This document shows, in pieces, positions 7,742-16,749 of a stretch of 64,000 bases of DNA. Both the position numbers and the translations under genes were made by a program. Below the pieces are notes generated by a model. That model did no database searches. It saw only the letters and a list, made by a program, of their open reading frames with translations, and was not told the DNA's origin. The stretch is taken from the NCBI GenBank assembly GCA_947502145.1, contig CANMYO010000003.1:403797-467796 (forward strand), read 5' to 3'. Within the stretch, counting starts at the first letter, position 1. The number at the start of each line of letters is the position of its first letter. This DNA is from an uncultured Paracoccaceae bacterium (GTDB taxonomy: Bacteria; Pseudomonadota; Alphaproteobacteria; Rhodobacterales; Rhodobacteraceae).

Positions 7742-9264
7742 TGAGTCAACCTCAGGTCCGTAATCTGCTTGGCGATATCTTCAAAGATCTGCACCAGCTC
7801 GGCACCGCTGGTTTCGTAATAGAATCCAGGCCCGGACGAACAGGCAGACAATTGTCCCTTGCCGCGTGCATCCTCAATCGCGTCGTTGTCCGTCCCCATT
7901 GCGATCGCATAAATAATGATGTCGCGACCCGGCGCCTTCGCAGCGTTGCACATTGCTGTCATGTAGGTATCGCCAATATCAGCGTCATACTTGCGATAGC
8001 GCCAGTTTGAATAGCTGCTGTAGTAGAGGTTGGACTGACGGAAGTAGGGCAGGTTGGTTTGCGCCCACTGCGCCCGCTCGCTTGGTGAATCGTAGTGCCA
8101 GCTATGCAAGCGGTTGGAATTGTCATTCTGTCCATCGCTCATCAGCACGACATATTTCTTGGTCGCGCCAGAGGCTGCCTGATTCTGATAGGCCACAGGG
8201 CGATTGATAAACGCAGGATCCTGCATCGCCGCCGGCAGGCTGGTGTAGGTGGCATTGAACGATGGATCCAACAGCGCGACGCCCCACTTCAGACCCAGAA
8301 AGATCGACGTACCCGAGCGGGGGTGAAACTTCGCAATATTGTCGGTCAAAGTCGTGGCATTCTGCGTCAGCGGAACGATCGCCTCAAACTCTTGTTGCGG
8401 GCAAACAGGTTGGTTGATGACCGGCAGATAGGTGATGCCGCTATACCAACTGACACCTTCGTCCACGAGACCATCGCCATTCGTGTCATATGCGCCGTTC
8501 GACTGAAAGTGCTGAACCTGTTCCAATGGAGTGCTGTCATCCAGATCAGTGGATGAATATGCAGTCGCGGGGAACTCCAGGCAGTGCGAATAGTTGTGCT
8601 GCTGGCTGGTGTTGAGCACATCAAACAGCTCCTGCCCCACGTTCACATGTTCTGAGTAGGGCACAAGCGACAATGACACTTTGTCAGCGTAAATCGGGTC
8701 AAGAAGTGTATCTACAAATGCTGTTGACGCTTGGATCAGCCGATCAATCCGCTTTACACCACCGGTGCCGGGAATTTCTTCGCGCATCGAACCTGAAACG
8801 TCCACGACCAGCGACACTTCGATATTGCCAACGCCTTCAACGGCGGTCGAGGTAGAGGTCGCGGTCAGCGTGTCCATGCCAATCAGGCGCAGGAAGTAGG
8901 TATTCAACACCAACTCGCCGTTCGCGGTTACTTCCCGATAGTCATTGCTGGCCGGTGAAACGATCGGGTCGCCCTTAAGATGGTCGGCCATCCCGGCCTT
9001 CTCAAAGTAGTCACGCACCACATCATCAGCATCAAGCGACTGGTCAAGATCCGCTGCGGCCAGCACGGCGCGGTCGGTCAGGCCCTGCAGCGTGGCGCGC
9101 CGGGATTCAAACCGCATGAAATCAACTGCCATCCCGCCAAGGATCAGCATTAAAACAAGAAGGAAAAGCGTCAATACGATTACGCTACCGTCCTCTTCCT
9201 TTCGAAAGCGCGACAGTAGGCCCCGAAATGCGCGGGCGTGCATACGTGTTTTCAACATCATCAT
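7738..9264 (-). CDS. TadG-like protein with von Willebrand factor A domain
   Basis: About 508 residues. The N-terminus has the Tad-type segment KEEDGSVIVLTLFLLVLMLI, a single membrane anchor (about residues 20-45). A vWA domain follows, with the MIDAS motif DVSGSM near residue 155 and a second metal-site threonine region later; the C-terminus has the vWA end (YAIAMGTDND). This is the domain order of TadG, an envelope protein of Tad/Flp pilus systems. Three consecutive ATG codons (9264, 9261, 9258) follow a GGAACG element, so the start is uncertain by two codons. It is first in the three-gene unit. Confidence 0.85.
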   Translation of the reverse strand: MMMLKTRMHARAFRGLLSRFRKEEDGSVIVLTLFLLVLMLILGGMAVDFMRFESRRATLQGLTDRAVLAAADLDQSLDADDVVRDYFEKAGMADHLKGDPIVSPASNDYREVTANGELVLNTYFLRLIGMDTLTATSTSTAVEGVGNIEVSLVVDVSGSMREEIPGTGGVKRIDRLIQASTAFVDTLLDPIYADKVSLSLVPYSEHVNVGQELFDVLNTSQQHNYSHCLEFPATAYSSTDLDDSTPLEQVQHFQSNGAYDTNGDGLVDEGVSWYSGITYLPVINQPVCPQQEFEAIVPLTQNATTLTDNIAKFHPRSGTSIFLGLKWGVALLDPSFNATYTSLPAAMQDPAFINRPVAYQNQAASGATKKYVVLMSDGQNDNSNRLHSWHYDSPSERAQWAQTNLPYFRQSNLYYSSYSNWRYRKYDADIGDTYMTAMCNAAKAPGRDIIIYAIAMGTDNDAIEDARGKGQLSACSSGPGFYYETSGAELVQIFEDIAKQITDLRLTQ

Positions 9265-9615
9265 CGTTCCGTTCCCATCTACATGGTCGATCCTTCCCAC
9301 AGCGCCCACATCGCAGGGTCGGATTTCACCAACGCCGGTTAAACCACTGGCCTGTGACCGAATTGGGGCGAAAGCGGGGCGTTATGACTTCAATTTGCGT
9401 TAGGTTTGATGACAATGCCGGTGAACCACCCAAAGTGTTCACCAGGGCCCAACAATCGGCAGGCGGTCGAATTGGCTGACAAAGCGCGGCTCAGAAGCGA
9501 TTTGAACTCAATTTTCGAAAGTTGATGAATATTTAAGCGAAACCCGCGAATCACGGTTACGATAGGGCAGGCGCAGGATGCGCCAGCTCAGTCTTGCGCT
9601 ATAAAGGATAGATAC
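9265..9615. other. Intergenic region between the divergent tad trio and glutamate dehydrogenase
   Basis: No convincing gene. It must hold both divergent promoters, but I could not settle on clear -35/-10 pairs. A short perfect hairpin, GGCGCA-GGA-TGCGCC (9570-9584), lies in the leader of the dehydrogenase gene, 31 bp before its start. A 31-codon frame at 9384-9479 has no ribosome binding site and looks random. Confidence 0.5.
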
Positions 9616-11058
9616 ATGGCCCCTAAAGACGCCGCACTGCCAGAACCAAGCTTTCGCGAATCCGTAGACATTATGTTCAATCGGGCCGTTGCCCTGATGG
9701 ACCTCAGTCCAGGTCTGGAAGAAAAAATCAGGGTTTGTAATGCCACTTATACGGTCCGCTTTGGTGTGCGGTTGCGTGGGGCGATCCATACCTTTGTTGG
9801 CTATCGTTCCGTCCATTCGGAACATATGGAACCGGTCAAAGGCGGGATTCGCTATGCCACCGGCGTCAATCAGGACGAGGTGGAGGCGCTGGCCGCGTTG
9901 ATGACCTATAAATGCGCGCTGGTCGAAGCGCCGTTTGGCGGATCAAAGGGCGGGCTCTGTATTGACCCGCGGGACTGGGAAGAACACGAGCTTGAGCAAA
10001 TCACCCGGCGCTTTGCCTATGAACTGGCCAAACGTGACCTGATCAATCCCAGCCAGAACGTTCCTGCCCCCGACATGGGCACGGGAGAGCGCGAGATGGC
10101 ATGGATTGCCGACCAGTATCGCCGGATGAACACCACCGACATCAACTCGGCCGCTTGTGTGACCGGCAAGCCGGTGAACGCGGGCGGCATTCAGGGCCGG
10201 ACCGAAGCAACCGGGCGGGGCGTGCAATATGCCCTACAGGAATTTTTCCGCCACGAGGAAGACAAGAAAGCCGCCGGTCTTTCGGGCACGCTTGCGGGCA
10301 AGCGCGTTGTCGTGCAGGGCCTCGGCAACGTGGGTTACCACGCCGCCAAGTTCCTGTCGCAGGAAGACGGCAGCAAGATTACCGGCATCATCGAACGCGA
10401 TGGCGCGCTGCATGACGAGGACGGGATCGACGTTGACGCAGTGCGCGACTGGATTGTGAAACACGGCGGTGTTGCCGGCTATCCGGATGCAAGCCACCGT
10501 GTAAATGGCGCCGAACTGCTTGAGATTGACTGCGACATCCTGATTCCCGCAGCACTTGAGGGGGTGATCAACATGTCTAACGCAGAACGCATCAAGGCCC
10601 CCCTGATCATTGAGGCTGCGAACGGGCCGGTGACAGCGGGTGCCGATGAAATTCTGCAAAAGAAGGGCTGCGTGATTATTCCCGATATGTATGCCAATGC
10701 GGGCGGTGTCACGGTCAGCTATTTTGAGTGGGTCAAGAATCTGTCCCACATCCGGTTTGGCCGGATGCAGCGCCGCGCCGAAGAAGCACGGCACGAGTTG
10801 ATCGTTTCAGAGCTTGAGCGTCTGGACGATATGCTTGAACACCGCTGGTCAATGACGCCCGATTTCAAGCAGAAATACCTGCGTGGTGCGGGTGAACTTG
10901 AACTTGTCCGCTCTGGCTTGGACGACACGATGCGTTCAGCCTATCAGGCGATGCGTGAAGTCTGGCACAGCCGTGCGGACGTCAAGGATTTGCGCACCGC
11001 TGCCTATCTGGTGTCGATCCGCAAGGTCGCTGACAGCTATCGCGCCAAGGGTCTTTAG
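9616..11058 (+). CDS. Glu/Leu/Phe/Val dehydrogenase (glutamate dehydrogenase)
   Basis: Reversibly deaminates glutamate to 2-oxoglutarate and ammonia, linking nitrogen and carbon metabolism. The 480-residue product has the three active-site lysines at the expected spacing: K75 in PVKGGIRY, K99 in TYKCAL and K111 in GGSKGG, spaced as K89, K113 and K125 of the Clostridium symbiosum enzyme. A Rossmann motif GLGNVG follows near residue 235. The start is supported by AAAGGA 7 bp upstream. Family members can prefer other amino acids, so glutamate is an inference from overall similarity. It stands alone between the tad trio and a YcxB-like gene. Confidence 0.93.
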   Translation: MAPKDAALPEPSFRESVDIMFNRAVALMDLSPGLEEKIRVCNATYTVRFGVRLRGAIHTFVGYRSVHSEHMEPVKGGIRYATGVNQDEVEALAALMTYKCALVEAPFGGSKGGLCIDPRDWEEHELEQITRRFAYELAKRDLINPSQNVPAPDMGTGEREMAWIADQYRRMNTTDINSAACVTGKPVNAGGIQGRTEATGRGVQYALQEFFRHEEDKKAAGLSGTLAGKRVVVQGLGNVGYHAAKFLSQEDGSKITGIIERDGALHDEDGIDVDAVRDWIVKHGGVAGYPDASHRVNGAELLEIDCDILIPAALEGVINMSNAERIKAPLIIEAANGPVTAGADEILQKKGCVIIPDMYANAGGVTVSYFEWVKNLSHIRFGRMQRRAEEARHELIVSELERLDDMLEHRWSMTPDFKQKYLRGAGELELVRSGLDDTMRSAYQAMREVWHSRADVKDLRTAAYLVSIRKVADSYRAKGL

Positions 11059-11087
11059 GCCCATCCGACAGCGTAGTCGAACTGACC

Positions 11088-11642
11088 ATGCGGCCAGATG
11101 ATCCGCCGCTTGACCAAGCAGAACCGGGTGCAATGCAGCCGGTTCTGCTACACTTTCGACTGAGCGAGGGGCAGTTTATCTCTGCCTGTAATGCGCTTTG
11201 GGCGCATCGCGCCATTGGTCCTGTCGGCAATATCATTGGCGGAACATTCGTCACGGTTATCGGCGCGTTCATGCTCTGGCAAGCGGTGCCCGGAGTATTC
11301 CCCTGGATTGTTTCGCTGATCGGTTTGATTGTCCTGTGCCTGAATTTTGCCCGCGACAGGGTGTGGCGTCACTATTACCGCCTGTCAGCCAAGTACAGTG
11401 ATGTGATTGCTGTCAGCTTTTCCCAAAGCGGTCTGCGCGTCACGTCGGCAGAAGGGCATAACCAGTTGGTGTGGTCGGAATTCTCGTCCTACGTGGTGAA
11501 TGACCGTTACTTTTATCTGATTGTGGATCAGCGCAATTTTTCAATTATCCCGCAAGATCAGTTCGAAAATCCGACTGACCGTGCGGCCGCAGAGCGACTG
11601 ATCACCAAAAATGTCAAACCACTGACGCGCCGCTACGTCTAA
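11088..11642 (+). CDS. YcxB-like membrane protein
   Basis: A 184-residue protein with two hydrophobic segments in the first half (about 45-85, TVIGAFMLWQAVPGVF and IVSLIGLIVLCLNF) and a C-terminal domain like the YcxB family, with HNQLVWSEFSSYVVNDRYFYL and FSIIPQDQF. The function of this family is not known. It starts 29 bp after the glutamate dehydrogenase stop and may be co-transcribed with it. The overall architecture (two helices plus a PH-like C-terminal domain) resembles the protein at 6073-6579. Confidence 0.78.
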   Translation: MRPDDPPLDQAEPGAMQPVLLHFRLSEGQFISACNALWAHRAIGPVGNIIGGTFVTVIGAFMLWQAVPGVFPWIVSLIGLIVLCLNFARDRVWRHYYRLSAKYSDVIAVSFSQSGLRVTSAEGHNQLVWSEFSSYVVNDRYFYLIVDQRNFSIIPQDQFENPTDRAAAERLITKNVKPLTRRYV

Positions 11643-11733
11643 GGCTGGCGTCCATCCGCGACATGACATGCCGGTTTTCCACTGCTCTGGCCCGGATACC
11701 TTGCTAAGGTGAGGCAAGCTCAGGGATGCGCAA

Positions 11734-12987
11734 ATGGGATATTCAGGGTTCAAGGTTATCAAGGAGGGTCTGTTTGGGCAGCGTGGCTGGAAACCTGTCT
11801 GGCGCGACCCCGACCCCAAACCTGAATATGACGTCATCATCATCGGCGGCGGTGGTCACGGATTGTCCACGGCATTTTATCTGGCCAAAGAGCACGGGAT
11901 CACCAATGTCGCGGTATTGGAGAAAGGATACCTTGGCGGCGGCAACGTCGGGCGCAACACCACGATCGTCCGGGCCAATTACATGCTGCCGGGCAACTCC
12001 GAATTCTACTCCCATTCGCTGAAACTCTGGGAAGGGATGGAGCAAGAGCTGAACTATAATACGATGATGTCCCAGCGTGGGGTCATCATGCTTTGCCATT
12101 CCGACGGGCAGCGTGATCTTTTTGCGCGCCGCGGTAATGCGATGATCAATCAAGGGGATGATGCCGAATTGCTCGACCCGGCAGGGGTGCGGCGCGAACT
12201 GCCCTATCTTGATTTCGACAATATCCGATTCCCGATATACGGCGGCCTTTTGCACCGGCGCGGTGGCACCGCGCGCCATGATGCAGTCGCTTGGGGATAT
12301 GCCCGTGGGGCTGACCAACGCGGTGTCGATCTGATCCAGAATTGCGAAGTCACGGGGATCGACATCAAGGGTGGCGTCGTCACAGGCGTGCAAACCACCC
12401 GGGGTGCAATCCGGGCCAATAAAGTTGGTATCGTTGTTGCCGGCCGTTCGGGACAGGTAGCGGCAATGGCAGGCCTGCGCCTGCCGATCGAAAGCCACGT
12501 CTTGCAAGCGTTTGTGTCAGAGGGACTAAAACCCTGCATCAACCATGTCGTTAGTTTTGGCATGGGGCATTTCTATATCAGCCAGTCTGACAAGGGGGGG
12601 CTGGTCTTTGGCGGCGATCTTGATTTTTACGCCTCCTACGCTGCGCGGGGCAACCTGCCGATGAAAGAACATGTTATGGAAGCTGCCATGACGCTGATGC
12701 CAATGATAGGCAAAGCGCGGGTCTTGCGATCCTGGGGCGGGATCATGGATATGACCCCTGACGGTAGCCCGATCATCGACAAGACCCCGACCGAGGGACT
12801 CTTTATCGACTGCGGCTGGTGTTATGGTGGCTTCAAGGCCGTACCGGGATCCGGCTATAGCTTTGCGCATCTGATGGCGACTGGAAACCTTCATGAACCT
12901 GCGGCGCGGTATCGACTGGACCGGTTCCGCACAGGCGCCGGGCTGATGGACGAAGAGGGCACCGGCTCTCAACACAATTTGCACTAA
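11734..12987 (+). CDS. soxB: Sarcosine oxidase beta subunit
   Basis: Beta subunit of heterotetrameric sarcosine oxidase, which demethylates sarcosine to glycine and passes the one-carbon unit to tetrahydrofolate, yielding hydrogen peroxide. The 417-residue product carries the FAD-binding motif VIIIGGGGHGLSTA near residue 32, the characteristic NVGRNTTIVRANYM segment (flavin-attachment region in this family), and a CGWCYGGFKA motif near the C-terminus. AGGGA lies about 8 bp before the ATG. It opens a tightly packed soxBDAG operon. Sarcosine often comes from choline, glycine betaine or creatinine breakdown. Confidence 0.96.
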   Translation: MGYSGFKVIKEGLFGQRGWKPVWRDPDPKPEYDVIIIGGGGHGLSTAFYLAKEHGITNVAVLEKGYLGGGNVGRNTTIVRANYMLPGNSEFYSHSLKLWEGMEQELNYNTMMSQRGVIMLCHSDGQRDLFARRGNAMINQGDDAELLDPAGVRRELPYLDFDNIRFPIYGGLLHRRGGTARHDAVAWGYARGADQRGVDLIQNCEVTGIDIKGGVVTGVQTTRGAIRANKVGIVVAGRSGQVAAMAGLRLPIESHVLQAFVSEGLKPCINHVVSFGMGHFYISQSDKGGLVFGGDLDFYASYAARGNLPMKEHVMEAAMTLMPMIGKARVLRSWGGIMDMTPDGSPIIDKTPTEGLFIDCGWCYGGFKAVPGSGYSFAHLMATGNLHEPAARYRLDRFRTGAGLMDEEGTGSQHNLH

Positions 12988-12996
12988 GGGGGGGCG

Positions 12997-13257
12997 ATGC
13001 GGATCACTTGTCCTCATTGCGGCGAACGTGACGGGCGGGAATTTACCTATCGGGGCCATGCCCTTGCATTGCGGCGACCGGCCCCCGATGCGGGAGAGGC
13101 GGCCTGGGATGATTATCTGCACAACCGCGAAAACCCGGCGGGCGATACATCTGACCTTTGGTATCATGGCCCGTGCGGCGCATGGATCAAGGTTGATCGC
13201 AATACCCTGACCCATACCGTTTCTGGCAGCACGCTTGCTGCAAAGGTGGCCCGATGA
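12997..13257 (+). CDS. soxD: Sarcosine oxidase delta subunit
   Basis: Small 86-residue subunit that binds zinc and helps hold the heterotetramer together. The zinc ligands are visible as CPHC at residues 5-8 and the pair His/Cys in WYHGPCGAW. It lies 9 bp after soxB and overlaps soxA by an ATGA. Length and motifs fit the family fully. Confidence 0.95.
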   Translation: MRITCPHCGERDGREFTYRGHALALRRPAPDAGEAAWDDYLHNRENPAGDTSDLWYHGPCGAWIKVDRNTLTHTVSGSTLAAKVAR

Positions 13258-16169
13258 GGCTTGATGGCAAGGGCCTCATAGACCGCAGCACCCCGGTCGC
13301 GTTCACGTTTGATGGCGAAAGCTATCAGGGGTTTGCCGGTGACACAGTTGCCTCTGCGCTGCTGGCCAATGGTGTCAAACTGATGGGGCGGTCATTTAAG
13401 TATCACCGGCCGCGCGGCGTGATGACTGCAGGGTCCGAAGAGCCCAACGCGCTTGTGACGGTGGGGGTCGGCGCACAGTCAGAGCCGAACACCCGAGCCA
13501 CCTGTCAGGAAATCTATCCTGGTCTTGTGGTGCGCAGCCAGAACGCCTGGCCGTCGCTGCAAAATGATTTCATGGCTGTGAACGACCTGATCTCGCCCTT
13601 CCTTGGCGCAGGGTTCTATTACAAGACCTTCATGTGGCCAAAGTCGTTTTGGGAACGGATCTATGAACCGATTATCCGGCGTGCCGCCGGGCTTGGCGCA
13701 TTGCCGGGCGAAAGCAACCCCGACCCATACGAAAAGGCCTTCGCCTTTTGTGATGTGCTGATCATTGGTGGTGGGCCAGCAGGCCTGATGGCGGCGCTGA
13801 CAGCGGCAGAGGCCGGTGCAGATGTTATTCTGGCAGACGAAAACCCTCGCCTTGGCGGACGTCTGTTGTCAGAGAATGAACAGATCGATGGCCAATCCTG
13901 CGCGGATTGGGCTGGCGACACTGTTGCCAGGTTGTCAGCCATGCCAAACGTCCGGATTATGCCCCGCACCACGGTGACAGGGGCCTACGATCAGGGGACA
14001 TACGGCGCGCTGGAGCGGGTGTCGCACCACCGCCCGCAAACTGAACAGGCTCCACGCGAATGCTTCTGGCGCATTGTTGCGAAACACGCAGTCCTTTGTG
14101 CGGGTGCAATTGAACGTCCAATTGCCTTTCCCAACAATGACCGCCCCGGGATCATGATGGCCAGTGCTGTACGCACCTATCTCAACCAATATGGCGTGGC
14201 TCCGGGACGGGCTGTGGCTGTCTTTGGCAACAATGACGACGCCCATCGCACGGCGCATGATCTCGCTAACGCCGGGGTGAATGTCGTTGCCGTGATCGAC
14301 AGCCGCTCAGGTGTGACATTTAGCGGTGCGGCGCGTTGCTATGCCGAAGGCCGCATAATCGCGACAAAGGGGCGGCGGGCGCTGGAAAGCATCACCATAG
14401 ATCATGTGGATGGCACCCGCATGTTGCAAGTCGACTGCCTTGCGGTTTCCGGTGGTTGGAATCCCTCGGTTCACTTAACGTGTCACATGAATGTAAGACC
14501 GGAGTGGTCTGATAATATTGCATCTTTTGTACCCGCCGCGGGATCAGTTCCCGGCTTGGAAACGGCTGGTGCTTGCAACGGTGCATTTGATACCGCCGCG
14601 TGCCTGCGCGAGGGTGCCACCACTGTTGCGACCATGCTTGGCTGCGACTTGCCATCTTTGCCGTCAGCCGATGAAACACCTTACGTGATCTCTCCATTTT
14701 GGGTGGTTGAGGGGGCGGGACGCAAATGGCTCGACTTCCAGAACGACGTGCACGTGAAGGATATTCGGCTGGCAGCGCAGGAAAATTTCCGATCTGTCGA
14801 ACATATGAAGCGGTATACCACGCAAGGCATGGCGACCGATCAGGGAAAGGTGTCAAACGTCGCTGCCCTAGCGGTTCTGGCGGATGCGACGGGCCGCGGA
14901 ATTCCTGAAACCGGCACAACGACATTTCGCCCGCCCTATGTGCCTGTGGCGATTGCGGCCATGGGGGCCGGGTCGCAGGGCTCCGGTTTTGCGCCGCAAC
15001 GCTTGACGACCAGCCATGGCGCGACAATGGCCCGCAATGCCCCGATGATCGAAGCGGGATTGTGGTATCGTCCCAGCTTTTTTCCGACCTTGGGCGAAAC
15101 GACCTGGCAGCAAACCTGTAACCGGGAGGTGCGCATGGTGCGCAGCTCAGTTGGCATTTGCGATGTCACGACCCTGGGCAAGATCGACGTGCAAGGCCCT
15201 GATGCCGCAGCATTTTTGGATTTCGTCTATGCAAATACGATGTCGACCCTGAAGGTCGGCAAGATCCGTTATGGGCTGATGCTGCGCGAGGACGGGCACG
15301 TCATGGACGACGGCACCGCCGCACGATTTGGTGACAAGCATTACGTTATCACCACGACCACCGCCGCAGCCGGGGCCGTCATGCAGCATCTTGATTTTGT
15401 GCGCCAGGGACTTCGGCCGGATCTTGACGTGCAGATCGCCAGCGTCACCGAGCAATGGGCTCAGTTTGCAGTGGCCGGACCACGATCGCGCGCGCTCTTG
15501 AACAGTCTTCTGGATCAGCCGATTGATGATGCGGCCTTTCCGTTCATGCAATGCGGCGCCGTTACGCTTGGCGGTGTTGACGCGCGCCTTTTCCGGATCT
15601 CTTTTTCCGGGGAACACGCTTATGAAATCGCGGTGCCGTCCCGATACGGCGCGTCACTGTTCCGCTGGTTGTTGGCTCAGGCCGAAAGCATGGGTGGTGG
15701 CGCCTACGGGATGGAGGCGCTGAACGTGCTGCGCATTGAAAAGGGCTTTGTCACCCACGCAGAGATCCATGGTCGGGTCACGGCCTTTGACATTGGCATG
15801 GACAGGATGATCAGCCGCAAAAAGGATTGCATCGGGCAAGCGGCGGCCAACCGACCGGGGCTGCAGGGTGAGCGGCGTCAACAGCTTGTCGGTCTTGCGT
15901 CGGTTATGCCCACTGACCCGCTGACCGGGGGTGCCCATCTGTTCAAGGCAAACGATACGCCGGTGCGCACAAATGATCAGGGCTATGTGACGTCGGTTGG
16001 ATGGTCGCCAACCTGCGAAGGCTATATCGGCCTGGGGTTCCTGCAAAACGGGCGCGCGCGGCATGGTGAAGTCATTCAAATGGTTGACCACCTGCGCGGG
16101 ATAACGACCGCCTGCAGGGTCTGTGATCCGGTATTTGTAGATCCCGACGGGGGGCGACTACGTGGCTAG
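13254..16169 (+). CDS. soxA: Sarcosine oxidase alpha subunit
   Basis: 971 residues, the expected size. The order is: an N-terminal ferredoxin-like domain without cluster cysteines (about 15-110, FAGDTVASALLANG, GRSFKYHRPRG), a NAD-binding Rossmann domain (VLIIGGGPAGLMAA near 165) and a C-terminal aminomethyltransferase (GcvT-like) folate-binding domain (about 590-965). The first part binds NAD, the last accepts the one-carbon unit as methylene-tetrahydrofolate. It overlaps soxD by 4 bp and soxG by 8 bp, indicating translational coupling. Confidence 0.96.
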   Translation: MRLDGKGLIDRSTPVAFTFDGESYQGFAGDTVASALLANGVKLMGRSFKYHRPRGVMTAGSEEPNALVTVGVGAQSEPNTRATCQEIYPGLVVRSQNAWPSLQNDFMAVNDLISPFLGAGFYYKTFMWPKSFWERIYEPIIRRAAGLGALPGESNPDPYEKAFAFCDVLIIGGGPAGLMAALTAAEAGADVILADENPRLGGRLLSENEQIDGQSCADWAGDTVARLSAMPNVRIMPRTTVTGAYDQGTYGALERVSHHRPQTEQAPRECFWRIVAKHAVLCAGAIERPIAFPNNDRPGIMMASAVRTYLNQYGVAPGRAVAVFGNNDDAHRTAHDLANAGVNVVAVIDSRSGVTFSGAARCYAEGRIIATKGRRALESITIDHVDGTRMLQVDCLAVSGGWNPSVHLTCHMNVRPEWSDNIASFVPAAGSVPGLETAGACNGAFDTAACLREGATTVATMLGCDLPSLPSADETPYVISPFWVVEGAGRKWLDFQNDVHVKDIRLAAQENFRSVEHMKRYTTQGMATDQGKVSNVAALAVLADATGRGIPETGTTTFRPPYVPVAIAAMGAGSQGSGFAPQRLTTSHGATMARNAPMIEAGLWYRPSFFPTLGETTWQQTCNREVRMVRSSVGICDVTTLGKIDVQGPDAAAFLDFVYANTMSTLKVGKIRYGLMLREDGHVMDDGTAARFGDKHYVITTTTAAAGAVMQHLDFVRQGLRPDLDVQIASVTEQWAQFAVAGPRSRALLNSLLDQPIDDAAFPFMQCGAVTLGGVDARLFRISFSGEHAYEIAVPSRYGASLFRWLLAQAESMGGGAYGMEALNVLRIEKGFVTHAEIHGRVTAFDIGMDRMISRKKDCIGQAAANRPGLQGERRQQLVGLASVMPTDPLTGGAHLFKANDTPVRTNDQGYVTSVGWSPTCEGYIGLGFLQNGRARHGEVIQMVDHLRGITTACRVCDPVFVDPDGGRLRG

Positions 16170-16701
16170 ATTGCTTTCACAGACCCCCTGCGGCGATCAA
16201 TTGCCGCGCACGATCGGGCAGGTCGCTTTGACCGAGGTGACGATCACCCGGATGGTCTCTGTCGCACCGTTTCAGGGGCAGCAGAAGCAGGTGTCAGATG
16301 CAATGAAATCAGCGCTTGGCCTGCGCTTTCCCGGTGCCAATCGGGTCACGGCCAGCGAAAGCGCGCGGGCGATCTGGGCCGGGGCCGGGATTGCGTTGGT
16401 GATGGATGGTAAGATGCCGGATCTTGCCGGACAGGCAGCTGTCACCGACCAATCGGATGCATGGACCATCGTGGCAATCAACGGTGCGGGGACAGAGGAC
16501 GTTCTGGCGCGGCTGGTTCCGATTGATTTGCGCCGCTCCACCTTCAAGACGGGCCACACGGCCCGCACGCTTATTGGGCATATGACCGGCAGCGTCAGTC
16601 GCACCGGTGCGCAGGGTTTCGAGATCATGGTTATGCGGTCGATGGCAAAGACCCTCGTGCACGACTTGACCCGAGCTGCAACCCTTTTGGCGGGACGTTA
16701 A
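16162..16701 (+). CDS. soxG: Sarcosine oxidase gamma subunit
   Basis: 179-residue gamma subunit, related to the folate-binding part of the GcvT family and packed against the alpha subunit in the complex. It starts with a GTG inside the soxA end (8-bp overlap). Family features include the AWTIVAINGAGTEDVLARL and THTARTLIGH-like segment. The operon stops here: there is no folD, purU or glyA, which often follow sox genes, and dnaG begins 48 bp downstream on the same strand. Confidence 0.92.
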   Translation: MARLLSQTPCGDQLPRTIGQVALTEVTITRMVSVAPFQGQQKQVSDAMKSALGLRFPGANRVTASESARAIWAGAGIALVMDGKMPDLAGQAAVTDQSDAWTIVAINGAGTEDVLARLVPIDLRRSTFKTGHTARTLIGHMTGSVSRTGAQGFEIMVMRSMAKTLVHDLTRAATLLAGR

Positions 16702-16749
16702 CGCCTTCTGCGCATGGACTCTGCCCGATGGCACGCGGATAATGCCGGG

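Noticed and set aside
9384..9479. 31-codon frame in the gap before glutamate dehydrogenase
   Set aside because: No ribosome binding site, no hydrophobic or repeat feature, length expected by chance.
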